Below are positions 38,638-46,680 of a stretch of DNA of 46,680 bases, piece after piece (position 1 is the first letter of the stretch; the number at the start of each line of letters is the position of its first letter). Origin of the DNA: Citrobacter sp. Awk 4 (GTDB lineage Bacteria > Pseudomonadota > Gammaproteobacteria > Enterobacterales > Enterobacteriaceae); NCBI RefSeq assembly GCF_028069725.1, contig NZ_JANEWG010000035.1, forward strand, positions 1 to 46,680. Direction: 5' to 3'. Position numbers and translations under genes: made by a program. The notes beneath the pieces were generated by a model. That model was given only the letters and a program-made list of their open reading frames with translations. It did not search any database and was not told the origin of the DNA.

Positions 38638-38877
38638 TTAAAAGAGTGAAGGTTGTTGCGGTTCTTCCTGCGGGTCGGGTTTGTTTGCACGCAATCTGCG
38701 CATCAGACGCTGACGGCATAAGCGCAACACCTCTTGTTTTTCAGCGTCGCTCATATTTTGCCAGTTAAAGCGCTCATCACGACTGCGCAGGCATCCACGA
38801 CAAAACCCACGGTCATCTGACTGACAAATTCCGCGGCACGGGCTCTGGACGGGAAAAAACTCCAACTGCTCAGCCAC
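38638..38877 (-). CDS. ydhL: DUF1289 cysteine-rich small protein YdhL
   Basis: YdhL is a 79-residue protein of unknown function (DUF1289). Four cysteines in C-x3-C-x7-C-x2-C (CRGICQSDDRGFCRGC) could bind a metal. The rest is basic and helical, with the conserved WQNMSDAEKQEVL turn, ending QPSLF. It is divergent from nemR; the 153-bp gap contains the nemR promoter. Confidence 0.93.
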   Translation of the reverse strand: MAEQLEFFPVQSPCRGICQSDDRGFCRGCLRSRDERFNWQNMSDAEKQEVLRLCRQRLMRRLRANKPDPQEEPQQPSLF

Positions 38878-38993
38878 ATCCCCTCCTTAATTAAGATGGT
38901 CATACATACCCTGCTTCATGTTGCGGCGCACCACAGGAAGAATGACCTGCATATGACAATTGAAGACGCTAACTGAATTTCTGGCAACTTCAG

Positions 38994-39022
38994 TTGCATT
39001 AGACCGACTGGTCTATTACACT
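38994..39022 (+). promoter_or_regulatory. nemR promoter with NemR operator in the spacer
   Basis: TTGCAT (-35, 38994-38999) and TACACT (-10, 39017-39022) are 17 bp apart. The spacer holds TAGACCGACTGGTCTA (39000-39015), the known NemR box: perfect 6-bp arms around GACT. A bound NemR dimer would sit between the hexamers. The hexamers are my inference; the box is well established in E. coli. Confidence 0.8.
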
Positions 39023-39030
39023 CTTTTCCC

Positions 39031-39630
39031 ATGAACAAACAAACTGAACATGACACACGCGAACATCTTCTGGCAACAGGCGAAAAGCTTTGCATGCAGA
39101 AAGGCTTCACCGGAATGGGATTGAGCGAACTGCTGAAAACTGCCGAAGTGCCCAAGGGTTCGTTTTATCACTATTTTCGCTCTAAAGAAGCGTTTGGCGT
39201 CGCGATGCTGGAGCGCCATTATGCCGCGTACCATCTGCGTCTGGCGACGCTGCTGGAATCCGGTGCGGGAAATTATCGCGACCGGGTTTTGACGTACTAT
39301 CAGGAAACCCTGAACCAGTTTTGCCAGCAAGGCAGTATTAGCGGTTGTCTAACCGTTAAACTTTCCGCTGAGGTGTGCGATCTTTCGGAAGATATGCGCA
39401 CCGCGATGGACAAAGGCGCTCGGCATATTACTGCGCTGCTGGCGCAAGCGCTGGAAAAAGGGCGTGATAGTCACTGTTTGTCGTTTGTCGGCGAACCTCT
39501 GCAACAGGCGCAGGTGCTGTATGCCCTGTGGTTAGGGGCGAACCTGCAGGCCAAAATTTCGCGTAGTGCAGCACCGCTGGAAAGCGCGCTGGCACATGTA
39601 AAAACCATTGTTGCAACGCCTGCGGTTTAA
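39031..39630 (+). CDS. nemR: TetR-family electrophile-sensing repressor NemR
   Basis: NemR represses nemRA-gloA and is inactivated by electrophiles, methylglyoxal and hypochlorous acid. The 199-residue product has a TetR helix-turn-helix (TGMGLSELLKTAEVPKGSFY, about 27-46). Cys106, the key sensor residue, is kept in ISGCLTVKL, and Cys21, Cys98, Cys116 and Cys149 are also present; a Cys at about 153 that I recall in E. coli (FCGEP) is Val here. The predicted -10 ends only eight bases before the ATG, so the transcript may be nearly leaderless. A hairpin terminator overlaps its stop codon. Confidence 0.96.
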   Translation: MNKQTEHDTREHLLATGEKLCMQKGFTGMGLSELLKTAEVPKGSFYHYFRSKEAFGVAMLERHYAAYHLRLATLLESGAGNYRDRVLTYYQETLNQFCQQGSISGCLTVKLSAEVCDLSEDMRTAMDKGARHITALLAQALEKGRDSHCLSFVGEPLQQAQVLYALWLGANLQAKISRSAAPLESALAHVKTIVATPAV

Positions 39631-39643
39631 CAGGCGTTTTTAT
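39614..39643 (+). terminator. Terminator overlapping the nemR stop codon
   Basis: AACGCCTG and CAGGCGTT form an 8-bp stem, with the nemR stop codon in the loop, followed by TTTATTTA. It lies between nemR and nemA, so downstream expression depends on read-through or on a separate promoter. Confidence 0.7.
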
Positions 39644-39655
39644 TTACTTCACCAC

Positions 39656-39670
39656 TAGACGACCGGTCTA
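39656..39670. promoter_or_regulatory. Second NemR-like dyad, before nemA
   Basis: TAGACGACCGGTCTA has perfect TAGAC/GTCTA outer arms with a five-base centre, one base shorter overall than the box before nemR. It lies 17 bp before the nemA ATG and five bases before its ribosome site AGGAG. NemR binding here is inference. Confidence 0.5.
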
Positions 39671-39687
39671 TTCAGGAGTCATCCACC

Positions 39688-40785
39688 ATGTCATCCGAAA
39701 AATTATTTACCCCATTGAAAGTCGGTGCCATCACAGCTGCAAACCGCGTATTTATGGCCCCTCTTACGCGTTTGCGCAGCATTGAACCCGGTGATATTCC
39801 GACACCGTTAATGGCGGAATATTACCGCCAACGCGCAAGCTCAGGGCTTATCATCAGTGAAGCCACCCAGATTTCTGCCCAGGCGAAAGGTTACGCTGGC
39901 GCACCTGGACTGCACAGCCCGGAACAGATTGCGGCATGGAAAAAAATCACCGCCGGCGTTCACGCTGAACAGGGGCATATTGCCGTGCAACTTTGGCACA
40001 CCGGGCGTATTTCTCATTCCAGCCTGCAGCCAAATGGTCAGGCACCCGTTTCGGCTTCAGCGATCAGCGCAAATACCCGTACTTCTCTGCGCGATGAGAA
40101 GGGTCATGCGACCCGCGTAGATACCTCAATGCCGCGCGCACTGGAAACCGAAGAAATTCCGGGTATCGTGAACGATTTCCGCCAGGCGATTGCGAACGCG
40201 CGTGAAGCCGGATTTGATCTGGTAGAGCTGCATTCAGCTCACGGTTATCTGCTCCACCAATTTCTCTCCCCGACCTCAAACCACCGTACCGATCAATATG
40301 GCGGCAGCGTAGAAAACCGTGCGCGTCTGGTGCTGGAAGTGGTGGATGCCGGTATTCAGGAATGGGGAGCAGATCGCATTGGTATCCGCGTGTCGCCAAT
40401 AGGCTCTTTCCAGAATGTGGATAACGGTCCAAACGAAGAAGCTGACGCGCTGTATCTGATTGAACAGTTGGGTAAACGCGGTATTGCATATCTGCATATG
40501 TCCGAACCGGACTGGGCGGGCGGTCAACCTTATACCGAAGAATTCCGCCGTAAAGTGCGTGAACGTTTCCACGGCCCGATCATCGGCGCAGGCGCTTACA
40601 CCCCCGAAAAAGCCGAGGATCTGATTGCGAAAGGTTTGATCGATGCCGTGGCATTTGGTCGTGCGTATATCGCCAATCCGGACCTGGTTGCGCGTTTGCA
40701 ACGTAAAGCCGAACTCAACCCACAGCGCAGTGAGAGTTTTTATGGCGGTGGCGCGGAAGGCTATACCGATTACCCTACTCTCTGA
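39688..40785 (+). CDS. nemA: N-ethylmaleimide reductase NemA (Old Yellow Enzyme family)
   Basis: NemA is an FMN-dependent reductase that removes N-ethylmaleimide, nitro compounds and other electrophiles. The 365-residue product is an OYE TIM barrel: FMN-binding [13 protein letters not shown] at the N-terminus, [17 protein letters not shown], the active-site pair in [16 protein letters not shown] (substrate-binding His-x-x-His), [16 protein letters not shown], and [18 protein letters not shown] near the C-terminus. AGGAG precedes the start. It is the second gene of nemRA-gloA. Confidence 0.97.
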   Translation: MSSEKLFTPLKVGAITAANRVFMAPLTRLRSIEPGDIPTPLMAEYYRQRASSGLIISEATQISAQAKGYAGAPGLHSPEQIAAWKKITAGVHAEQGHIAVQLWHTGRISHSSLQPNGQAPVSASAISANTRTSLRDEKGHATRVDTSMPRALETEEIPGIVNDFRQAIANAREAGFDLVELHSAHGYLLHQFLSPTSNHRTDQYGGSVENRARLVLEVVDAGIQEWGADRIGIRVSPIGSFQNVDNGPNEEADALYLIEQLGKRGIAYLHMSEPDWAGGQPYTEEFRRKVRERFHGPIIGAGAYTPEKAEDLIAKGLIDAVAFGRAYIANPDLVARLQRKAELNPQRSESFYGGGAEGYTDYPTL

Positions 40786-40881
40786 TCCCACCTTCTGTAT
40801 TCCTTCATTGATAGCGGCGTAAAATCGCCGCTATACTAAAACAACATTTTGAATGTATTGACCATTTTAAGGGGAATCACA

Positions 40882-41289
40882 ATGCGTTTACTGCATACCA
40901 TGTTGCGCGTCGGCGATCTGCAACGCTCCATTGATTTTTACACCAAAGTGCTGGGCATGAAGCTACTGCGCACCAGCGAAAACACCGAATACAAATACTC
41001 TCTGGCGTTCGTCGGTTACGGTGAAGAACGTGATGAAGCGGTGATTGAGCTGACCTATAACTGGGGCGTCGATAAGTATGAGCTGGGTACCGCTTACGGT
41101 CATATCGCCCTGAGTGTCGATAACGCCGCCGAAGCCTGCGAGCGTATTCGCCAGAACGGCGGCAACGTCACCCGTGAAGCTGGCCCGGTTAAAGGCGGCA
41201 CCACGGTGATTGCGTTTGTTGAAGATCCGGACGGTTACAAAATCGAACTGATCGAAGAAAAAGATGCCGGTCGCGGTCTGGGTAACTAA
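40882..41289 (+). CDS. gloA: Glyoxalase I GloA
   Basis: GloA is the nickel-dependent lactoylglutathione lyase that converts the methylglyoxal-glutathione adduct. The start [20 protein letters not shown], behind AAGGGGA, gives 135 residues as in E. coli. Metal ligands are visible: His5, Glu56 in AVIELTYN, His74 in AYGHIAL and Glu122 in YKIELIEE. It lies 96 bp after nemA in the electrophile-detoxification operon. A terminator follows, and then the fimbrial operon begins on the other strand, where E. coli would have rnt. Confidence 0.98.
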   Translation: MRLLHTMLRVGDLQRSIDFYTKVLGMKLLRTSENTEYKYSLAFVGYGEERDEAVIELTYNWGVDKYELGTAYGHIALSVDNAAEACERIRQNGGNVTREAGPVKGGTTVIAFVEDPDGYKIELIEEKDAGRGLGN

Positions 41290-41298
41290 TGCCAGCAG

Positions 41299-41329
41299 GG
41301 CGCATAGTCTCTGCGCCTTCTTATCTTAT
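41299..41329 (+). terminator. Intrinsic terminator of gloA
   Basis: GGCGCA and TGCGCC form a 6-bp stem around TAGTCTC, followed by T-rich TTCTTATCTTATT. It lies ten bases after the gloA stop. Confidence 0.7.
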
Positions 41330-41339
41330 TATGACGTCA

Positions 41340-42434
41340 TTATTGGTAGGACAACTCGTAAATAACGGAAGCGGAGACTTTGCCTCCTACGATAGTGCTG
41401 TCTGACGTCCTGTAATACCGGGCAGACATCGGAATGTTATATTGCCCTTCGTCCGCCTGACCCACTGTAAATGATTCATTCAGATGAATGGTTTGCGGCG
41501 TCGTCCCTCCGTCTCTGCCTGACAGTACCTGTACACCGACGTTTTGTGCCACCCCCTCACCGGTATCGTTATACAGCACACCATTTTCCGGGTCGCCGCC
41601 ATTGGGGTCAGTCAGCGTCATATTGATGGTGGTGGCAGCGTTGCATTTGAGGCTGATCGTGAAATCCACGTTATTACCGACATCGCCTTTGTTGGGTAAT
41701 TCACTGGCATTGATACGATCCAGATTTACGGTGCTGGGAGTATCGGCATTAATATCGCAGCCACCTGAAGTAACATTAATAATAAATCCGTCATTATATA
41801 TATGCGAGCATGTATCATTTGTATTAATTGTCTCAGAAGAAGATAGACATACGACAGCTAAATTCGAACCGGTAATAATATGGTATCCAGGATTCAGCTG
41901 TTGTGTTGTTACAAAATAAACTTTAAATTTTACCCCTAAAGCTCCTTGATATAAGATGCCGTCAATAGAGAACAGTTGAGAATAATTGTTCAAATCTCCC
42001 AACGCCTTGTAAGACCCGTTAGGATCGGCGATAGCCATTGCATAGCCAATCCCAAGCGCTCCTGAAAAATATACAGGTAAATCACCTTCTGGTGAAGAGT
42101 AGGTTCCTATAGGAGCTAGAAAACCAGGGTTATATGCCCATGTTGATGTTCCACTACCAGAACATTGCTGCCCGGTGAATGAAAATACAACATCATAATC
42201 ATCCACATAAGCCTCACCAATCAGCGTACCGGGTGGATATGCTGAGGAATCATTAGCGTTTATAGTTACATTAGCAGGTTTAACTGTCAGGTCATGAAAT
42301 ACAACACATGAAGACGTATAACTGGCGTGTGCGTCCATAGATATTCCGCATAACGATAATGTAATAATAGACAGCATTACCAATCGTAGTGAGTCACTCA
42401 ATACCCTGTTTAGAATTAATATAATCGCTGTCAT
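41340..42434 (-). CDS. Fimbrial tip adhesin, two-domain
   Basis: This is the last gene of a chaperone-usher operon and probably the tip adhesin. The 364-residue product has a long signal peptide ending MDAHA (cleavage near 37), then an N-terminal domain (about 38-222) with a likely Cys43-Cys91 pair and another pair Cys196-Cys209, which I cannot assign to a known receptor-binding type. A pilin domain follows (about 223-364), with Cys226-Cys264 and the chaperone-binding end VIYELSYQ, nearly the same as the major pilin end. A shorter start at MLSIITLSLCGISMDAHA is possible. It begins 30 bp after the usher. The DNA of the N-terminal domain is AT-rich. Confidence 0.88.
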   Translation of the reverse strand: MTAIILILNRVLSDSLRLVMLSIITLSLCGISMDAHASYTSSCVVFHDLTVKPANVTINANDSSAYPPGTLIGEAYVDDYDVVFSFTGQQCSGSGTSTWAYNPGFLAPIGTYSSPEGDLPVYFSGALGIGYAMAIADPNGSYKALGDLNNYSQLFSIDGILYQGALGVKFKVYFVTTQQLNPGYHIITGSNLAVVCLSSSETINTNDTCSHIYNDGFIINVTSGGCDINADTPSTVNLDRINASELPNKGDVGNNVDFTISLKCNAATTINMTLTDPNGGDPENGVLYNDTGEGVAQNVGVQVLSGRDGGTTPQTIHLNESFTVGQADEGQYNIPMSARYYRTSDSTIVGGKVSASVIYELSYQ

Positions 42435-42464
42435 ACTTTCACTTATCCATTAAGTAACTGGCGT

Positions 42465-44999
42465 TTATCTGCAATTTTCCACAAACGGTTTCAGCACCCT
42501 TTTCTTTCTCTTTTCAGTTTCTGGCGTAAGCGCATAATTGACACGACACTGCTCATTTTCCTCATCCCCCCATTTAATATTCAGGCTGCCTTTATCATTG
42601 GGTACGCGCGCATAAATCAGGCTTCCTTGCGAGACCACCCCGACGCTGATACCGTTGTCATCAAAAACATCCGCGCCAAACGGCAGCGTTTTACCGTCAA
42701 AATTCGCCTGAATTAAAATGGGTCTCCCCTGGCGCGCATCAAACTTCGCCTTTACCACCGCACCATAGCGCGGGACTATTTTTTGCGAGGTGTTTTCCAG
42801 CTCAGCGTTTTCAGATATCCCCTTTGGATCGATGACCACATCATTTAATTGATAAGGGGTGGTTGAAGGAAACAGAGCATAGCCAAAACGGTCTATGGTT
42901 ACGCCTGGATAAGAGGGGATTGCCGCCCCTTCTGCGCCTTTTGCCTCAACCAAAGTGAACGTATCACCCGTGTAAGGTGTAAGCGTGATCCCTCCAGAGT
43001 GCACGACCAGAGAGCCAGACATACCAACTGAAGTACTGTGATAATCGCGACCTTTGCTGTAGGTTGCGGAAAGTGATGCGAGGCTAGATTTATATGTCCC
43101 GGCAACGTTGCCGCTTGTTCCAACAGCGTTGTCATGAGTGCCGCTGACCGAGTAAGTATACTGGTTCTGTTCACCCAGACTGCCCGAAATAATCGCTTGT
43201 TCTGAGGCTGAGCCAGATGAGTTCTGGTTATAGCTCATACTGAGTTGCGGCGCATAGGTCCCCATATCGTGACTTTCCCACAAGGGAAGCGAGAAATTCA
43301 GAAAATAGCTGGTCTGTGATTTACCCCATTCGTCCTGGCTACGGCTGATATTCAGACTATAACTCAACCATTTATAACTATTGGAATAACCAACCTGATA
43401 TTGCCGCTCAGCAGAGCCTTTATTCCAATAGTTTTCCACACTGGCGCTGATATATAACTGTCCCCATCCTTCTTTCAGTCCCTGACTCAAATTAAGTGTA
43501 AAACGGTTTTTCTGGCGCTGAATCTGATGATCATCATCACCATGATGAAGATCATCGAGGGTTTCCATCGCCGTGAGGTAATCCATATATCCACTACTGG
43601 AGAAACGGTACGCTGCCAGCGTGATATTACTGTTCGTTTCCTTAATCAGTTTGCTGTAACTTATCTGATAGCTTTGCCCTGACATGTTGTCACGATCGGG
43701 AAGAAGATGCGCTTTGGATTCGGTGACATCAAAGGCAACAGCACCGATGGGAAAACCTAAGGCTGCGCCAATTTTTACCGCCTGATAATCCTTGTTTACC
43801 TGAACGCCCCCATACCCTGTCAGAATGTTGGTGAGTCCCCGTTGCCAGGTCGCTTCCGTAAAGACAGGATCGTCCGATACGCTATCGCTGCGTAGTTTCC
43901 CTACACTGAGGCTGTAACGCGAACTTCCGGGACGCAGTAATTGCGACACTGACGAATAAGGAATGGAAAAGTTCTGCTGCGAGCCATCAGCCTCTTCAAT
44001 GCTCACATCCAGGTTGCCGCCATAACCGGTCGGATACAGATCGCTAATAACAAACGCGCCGGGCGAAACGGTGGTTTCATAAATCGTCTGACCGCTCTGT
44101 TTAACCGTGACCTTCGCATTCGTTTTCGCCACACCGCGTATTTCAGGTGCATAACCGCGCTGCGATTGTGGCAACATACGTTCATCACTGGCCACCTGCG
44201 CCCCACTGATGGGTAATGTATCAAACAATTGTCCACTGGTATTGAGTTGCCCGGCAGCCAGACGCCCCAGGATTGCGGGAATATCCCGCTGTACATAGGT
44301 ATTCAGGACATTGTAATGACCACCCTGATCCTGCATCCAGTTCCAGGAACCATTGTGACGAAAATACCATGCGCCAATATTCAGACCACTGTTGAGCGAG
44401 GCGTACACTGATTTCGATTCATAATTGCTGTTCTTAGATTCGTAGCCATTCATATTGTATCCCAGCATCAGGGCGGGTATCCCGCTATCCCACATTGATG
44501 GGGGAACAGAACCACGGGGTAGTTTATTGATATAGACTTGCGGAATAGAGAGACTTAATTGCTGAGATTCACTGTCAAACTCCTGCGTTGCCTCCGGAAC
44601 GATATCCTGTATATGCGTACAGATCTTACTGTCAGTCAGAACTTCCCATTGTGTGAATTTAATCTGTTCTTTTTTAAAACTAATCAATTCAATAACATTT
44701 TCTGGGATACACGCATCAACCGCATTATTCACCCCTGTCCTGAATTCAATGTTAGAAATCGTTAATTTTTCAGTATTCACCAAAACAATAACTTTATAGA
44801 TACCGGGCAATACATTAGTGCCATTTGAAAATCGTTTCAGGTCGATTATTTTCGCGCCAGAACGATTAACAAAAGCATCATTAAATTCATAATTCCCTGC
44901 AAGTTCCATTGAGGATGAAACGTCTGTATTTAGCCCGGCAACAGCATATTGTAACGGGAGCGCGATACTAACGAAACATAGCACATGGAATAAGCGCAT
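42465..44999 (-). CDS. Fimbrial outer-membrane usher protein
   Basis: This is a FimD/PapC-type usher that takes pilin-chaperone complexes in the periplasm and builds the fimbria through the outer membrane. The 844-residue product has a signal peptide (MRLFHVLCFVSIALPLQYAVA), an N-terminal chaperone-binding domain (about 22-150), a 24-strand barrel with plug (SQRGYAPEIRGVAKTNAKVT, ETTVSPGAFVISDLYPTGYG), and C-terminal domains with a Cys pair (EEQCRVNY and the final VENCR). The first 150 residues match no usher I know closely. It lies 22 bp after the chaperone gene. Confidence 0.95.
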   Translation of the reverse strand: MRLFHVLCFVSIALPLQYAVAGLNTDVSSSMELAGNYEFNDAFVNRSGAKIIDLKRFSNGTNVLPGIYKVIVLVNTEKLTISNIEFRTGVNNAVDACIPENVIELISFKKEQIKFTQWEVLTDSKICTHIQDIVPEATQEFDSESQQLSLSIPQVYINKLPRGSVPPSMWDSGIPALMLGYNMNGYESKNSNYESKSVYASLNSGLNIGAWYFRHNGSWNWMQDQGGHYNVLNTYVQRDIPAILGRLAAGQLNTSGQLFDTLPISGAQVASDERMLPQSQRGYAPEIRGVAKTNAKVTVKQSGQTIYETTVSPGAFVISDLYPTGYGGNLDVSIEEADGSQQNFSIPYSSVSQLLRPGSSRYSLSVGKLRSDSVSDDPVFTEATWQRGLTNILTGYGGVQVNKDYQAVKIGAALGFPIGAVAFDVTESKAHLLPDRDNMSGQSYQISYSKLIKETNSNITLAAYRFSSSGYMDYLTAMETLDDLHHGDDDHQIQRQKNRFTLNLSQGLKEGWGQLYISASVENYWNKGSAERQYQVGYSNSYKWLSYSLNISRSQDEWGKSQTSYFLNFSLPLWESHDMGTYAPQLSMSYNQNSSGSASEQAIISGSLGEQNQYTYSVSGTHDNAVGTSGNVAGTYKSSLASLSATYSKGRDYHSTSVGMSGSLVVHSGGITLTPYTGDTFTLVEAKGAEGAAIPSYPGVTIDRFGYALFPSTTPYQLNDVVIDPKGISENAELENTSQKIVPRYGAVVKAKFDARQGRPILIQANFDGKTLPFGADVFDDNGISVGVVSQGSLIYARVPNDKGSLNIKWGDEENEQCRVNYALTPETEKRKKRVLKPFVENCR

Positions 45000-45021
45000 A
45001 ATAGAATCACCAGCGAATACA

Positions 45022-45744
45022 TTATTTTTTAACTTTATATTTATTCAATCCACCGAAATCATTGATTGATGCATATTCGATTGAATCTACACTACTGACC
45101 TGACTCACCCCATTGAAATGAAAATCACTTGTACCACCCGGTGAAATCATCTGTCCTGCGGCAACAACTTTCTTTCCATTTGAAGCATAAGTCACTTCAG
45201 TCAGCGTGACATAATAAGGTGTTGGATTTGTCACAGTGACACCGTTACCGCTAATGTTCCAGCGTAGTAAATTGGGGGCATCATTGGCACTGCCTTTGAG
45301 TGAATCCGGACGATAGAAAATTTTGATACGGGTTTTGAAGGCAATATTGATCTGGCTTGTATTAATAGAGTCCTTCGACTTTGCAGGGATAGCCAGTACA
45401 TTAAGATAAAAAACAGATTCTTTATCCTGCGGAAGGGTATTTTCTGCAAGCAAACTGATCCTCAACGTCTGTCCTTTTCCCGCATTCACCCGATTAATGG
45501 GCGGTGTTAAGACAAAGACCGATGATATTTTATCAGGTGTCTCGTTCTTGACGCCATTATCGATCCAACTTTGCGCCAGAACAGGTAGGCTTCCTGTATT
45601 TTTCATTCGTACAGTGACTTCGTTTTCACCAGCAGGATAAATAACACGGGTCCCATCTAACACCAAACCTGCAAATGAGAGAGTGCTGAAACCAAACTGT
45701 GCCATCAGTAATGACATCAGACAAAAGAATTTAAAATGTTTCAT
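45022..45744 (-). CDS. Periplasmic fimbrial chaperone
   Basis: This is a PapD/FimC-type chaperone that folds pilins by donor-strand complementation. The start MKHFKFFCLMSLLMAQFGFS gives 240 residues, with signal cleavage near Phe-Ala/Gly-Leu (about 25). The two Ig-like domains are recognisable: GLVLDGTRVIYPAGENEVTV with the conserved Arg, QSWIDNG, FVLTPPINRVNAGKGQTLRI, and the family segment SVFYLNVLAIPAKS. The F1-G1 loop between the two domains is short, which favours an ordinary pilin chaperone. It lies 49 bp after the pilin gene. Confidence 0.94.
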   Translation of the reverse strand: MKHFKFFCLMSLLMAQFGFSTLSFAGLVLDGTRVIYPAGENEVTVRMKNTGSLPVLAQSWIDNGVKNETPDKISSVFVLTPPINRVNAGKGQTLRISLLAENTLPQDKESVFYLNVLAIPAKSKDSINTSQINIAFKTRIKIFYRPDSLKGSANDAPNLLRWNISGNGVTVTNPTPYYVTLTEVTYASNGKKVVAAGQMISPGGTSDFHFNGVSQVSSVDSIEYASINDFGGLNKYKVKK

Positions 45745-45793
45745 CAAATTAATCCAGAAGTGACCATTTGTTAACAACACTCTGTTTGCTTAT

Positions 45794-46354
45794 TTATTGA
45801 TATGATAACTCATAGGTGGCATTAGCAGTCACTAAACCCACAGCAGGAGCGGCATCATTACTGTAATATTGCACGTTATATTCAAGCGAACCTTTCCCAC
45901 CGGCATCGATGGGAAATTTCGACCCACCGCTCTGGTCCGCATTTAAATCAATTGCCGTATTTGATTTAGCAACATCAACCAACTGCAGGCTGACTTTAGT
46001 CGGATTCACTTCTTCGTTTGCCAGATTGCCATTGGCATCCGGAGTTCCATTTGCCACGCCGAAAGCAACACCGACACCTGTCGCGCTAGCCGCACACCCT
46101 GTAACGGAAATAGTGAAAGGTTTCGGTTTTGCTGTCGTGCCGATGCCGGCGATCGTTTCTGTTGACACTTTATCAAGAGTCACCGTGCCATTTGGACCAG
46201 CCGCATCAACGGATACATCGCAGGTTGACGCAATCACTTCTCCGGAGAAGTGAATTGTTCCTTTATCTGTTGCCGCTGCATTCGCTGTATTTATGCCAGA
46301 CAAACTCACTATCGCACAGGCAGACATTGCCATGTATAACTTACGCAATTTCAT
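45794..46354 (-). CDS. Major fimbrial subunit (type 1-like pilin)
   Basis: This is the probable main pilin of the operon. The start MKLRKLYMAMSACAIVSLSG, behind GGAGAGA, gives 186 residues; a start 14 codons earlier lacks conserved sequence. Signal cleavage is expected at ANA/AA (about 26). The mature protein has the FimA-type layout: donor strand TDKGTIHFSGEVI, the disulfide pair Cys45 (STCDVS) and Cys87 (TGCAAS), and the chaperone-binding end TYELSYQ with the penultimate Tyr. It is first in the operon, as usual for the most abundant product. Confidence 0.94.
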   Translation of the reverse strand: MKLRKLYMAMSACAIVSLSGINTANAAATDKGTIHFSGEVIASTCDVSVDAAGPNGTVTLDKVSTETIAGIGTTAKPKPFTISVTGCAASATGVGVAFGVANGTPDANGNLANEEVNPTKVSLQLVDVAKSNTAIDLNADQSGGSKFPIDAGGKGSLEYNVQYYSNDAAPAVGLVTANATYELSYQ

Positions 46355-46680
46355 TTCTCTCTCCAACCTATAACAAGAGTATTTATTGAATATCAATTAT
46401 CCCTGATAATTTAACACTCACTCAGCCAGTGCTATCTGTAAGGGTTCTTCATGTTATTTATAGCAACTACATTTTATGTTTTGTAACAATTAATATTCCG
46501 AGGCAAATTCAGTAACCCATGTAAAGGAATAACTTCAGCGTCAGTATAATAGCTATAAAAACACAACAATATTGTATTTTAATAAAACACCGTCAATAAT
46601 CAATGCTGGGTCCATTTTTAGACTATTCACAATATGAATGGTCTACCAAATCAGTAAACATAAGTTTAACAATACATAAT
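46355..46680. promoter_or_regulatory. Upstream region of the fimbrial operon
   Basis: 326 bp of AT-rich DNA before the pilin start contain no credible gene, so this should hold the operon promoter. I see no pair of inverted repeats like those flanking the fim phase switch, and no recombinase gene is in view. A dyad at 46619-46645 is listed separately. Any regulator gene would lie beyond the window edge. Confidence 0.5.
46619..46645. promoter_or_regulatory. Dyad upstream of the fimbrial operon
   Basis: TAGACTATTCA and TGAATGGTCTA are inverted repeats of 11 bases with one mismatch, separated by five bases (CAATA). It lies about 265 bp before the pilin start. It could be an operator or the end of a gene's terminator beyond the edge; no T-run is seen. 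Confidence 0.4.

Noticed and set aside
46355-46680. fim-type invertible promoter switch
   Set aside because: No pair of matching inverted repeats about 300 bp apart and no recombinase gene in view; the region is incomplete at the window edge, so it cannot be fully excluded.

Overview
The window is a stretch of enterobacterial chromosome near the replication terminus. Gene order and protein sequences are very close to Escherichia coli (rstB-tus-fumC-fumA-manA-ydgA, malI-malXY-add-ydgJ-blr-cnu-ydgK-rsxABCDGE-nth-dtpA-gstA-pdxY-tyrS-pdxH-mliC-anmK-slyB-slyA-ydhIJK-sodC-ydhF-ydhL-nemRA-gloA). Three differences argue against E. coli itself: the uid/gus glucuronide block normally between ydgA and malI is absent, many residues differ in every protein, and a fimbrial operon follows gloA where E. 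coli has rnt. A Citrobacter or a close relative fits best; this is inference from synteny recalled from memory, not from a search.

Layout. (1) 1-2461 is the right end of a decayed prophage or integrative element. It holds an AT-rich unknown gene cut by the window edge, the C-terminal piece of what looks like a phage portal protein, and a tyrosine integrase broken by a frameshift. The element abuts rstB, so the rstA-rstB two-component pair is split. (2) 2491-4796 carries rstB, a TerB fork-arrest site and tus. (3) 4793-10970 carries fumC, fumA, manA and ydgA, with an excellent SoxS/MarA box before fumC. (4) 11054-15059 is the MalI regulon with two operators and a CRP-like site. (5) 15162-18678 holds add, ydgJ, the small gene blr, the H-NS partner cnu, and ydgK. 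(6) 18755-25035 is the overlapping rsxABCDGE-nth operon, with a 93-bp tandem repeat inside rsxC. (7) 25036-27864 has a 612-bp non-coding leader, dtpA and gstA. (8) 27950-32524 is a leftward block for vitamin B6 salvage, tyrosyl-tRNA synthetase, a lysozyme inhibitor and anhydro-muropeptide recycling. (9) 32803-37094 has slyB, slyA and the ydhIJK efflux set. (10) 37095-41289 has sodC, ydhF, ydhL and the nemR-nemA-gloA electrophile-detoxification operon. (11) 41340-46354 is a four-gene chaperone-usher fimbrial operon (major pilin, chaperone, usher, two-domain adhesin), AT-richer than its surroundings and probably horizontally acquired.

Several genes share a stress-response theme: fumC (superoxide-resistant fumarase), rsx (resets SoxR), nth (oxidised-base repair), slyA, sodC, and nemRA-gloA (electrophile and methylglyoxal removal). 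Most of the window is well-known core genome. The parts least explained are the two edges: the unknown gene with a 16-bp palindrome in its promoter on the left, and the adhesin receptor domain plus the pilin promoter region on the right. I found no rRNA, tRNA, CRISPR array or intact transposon.
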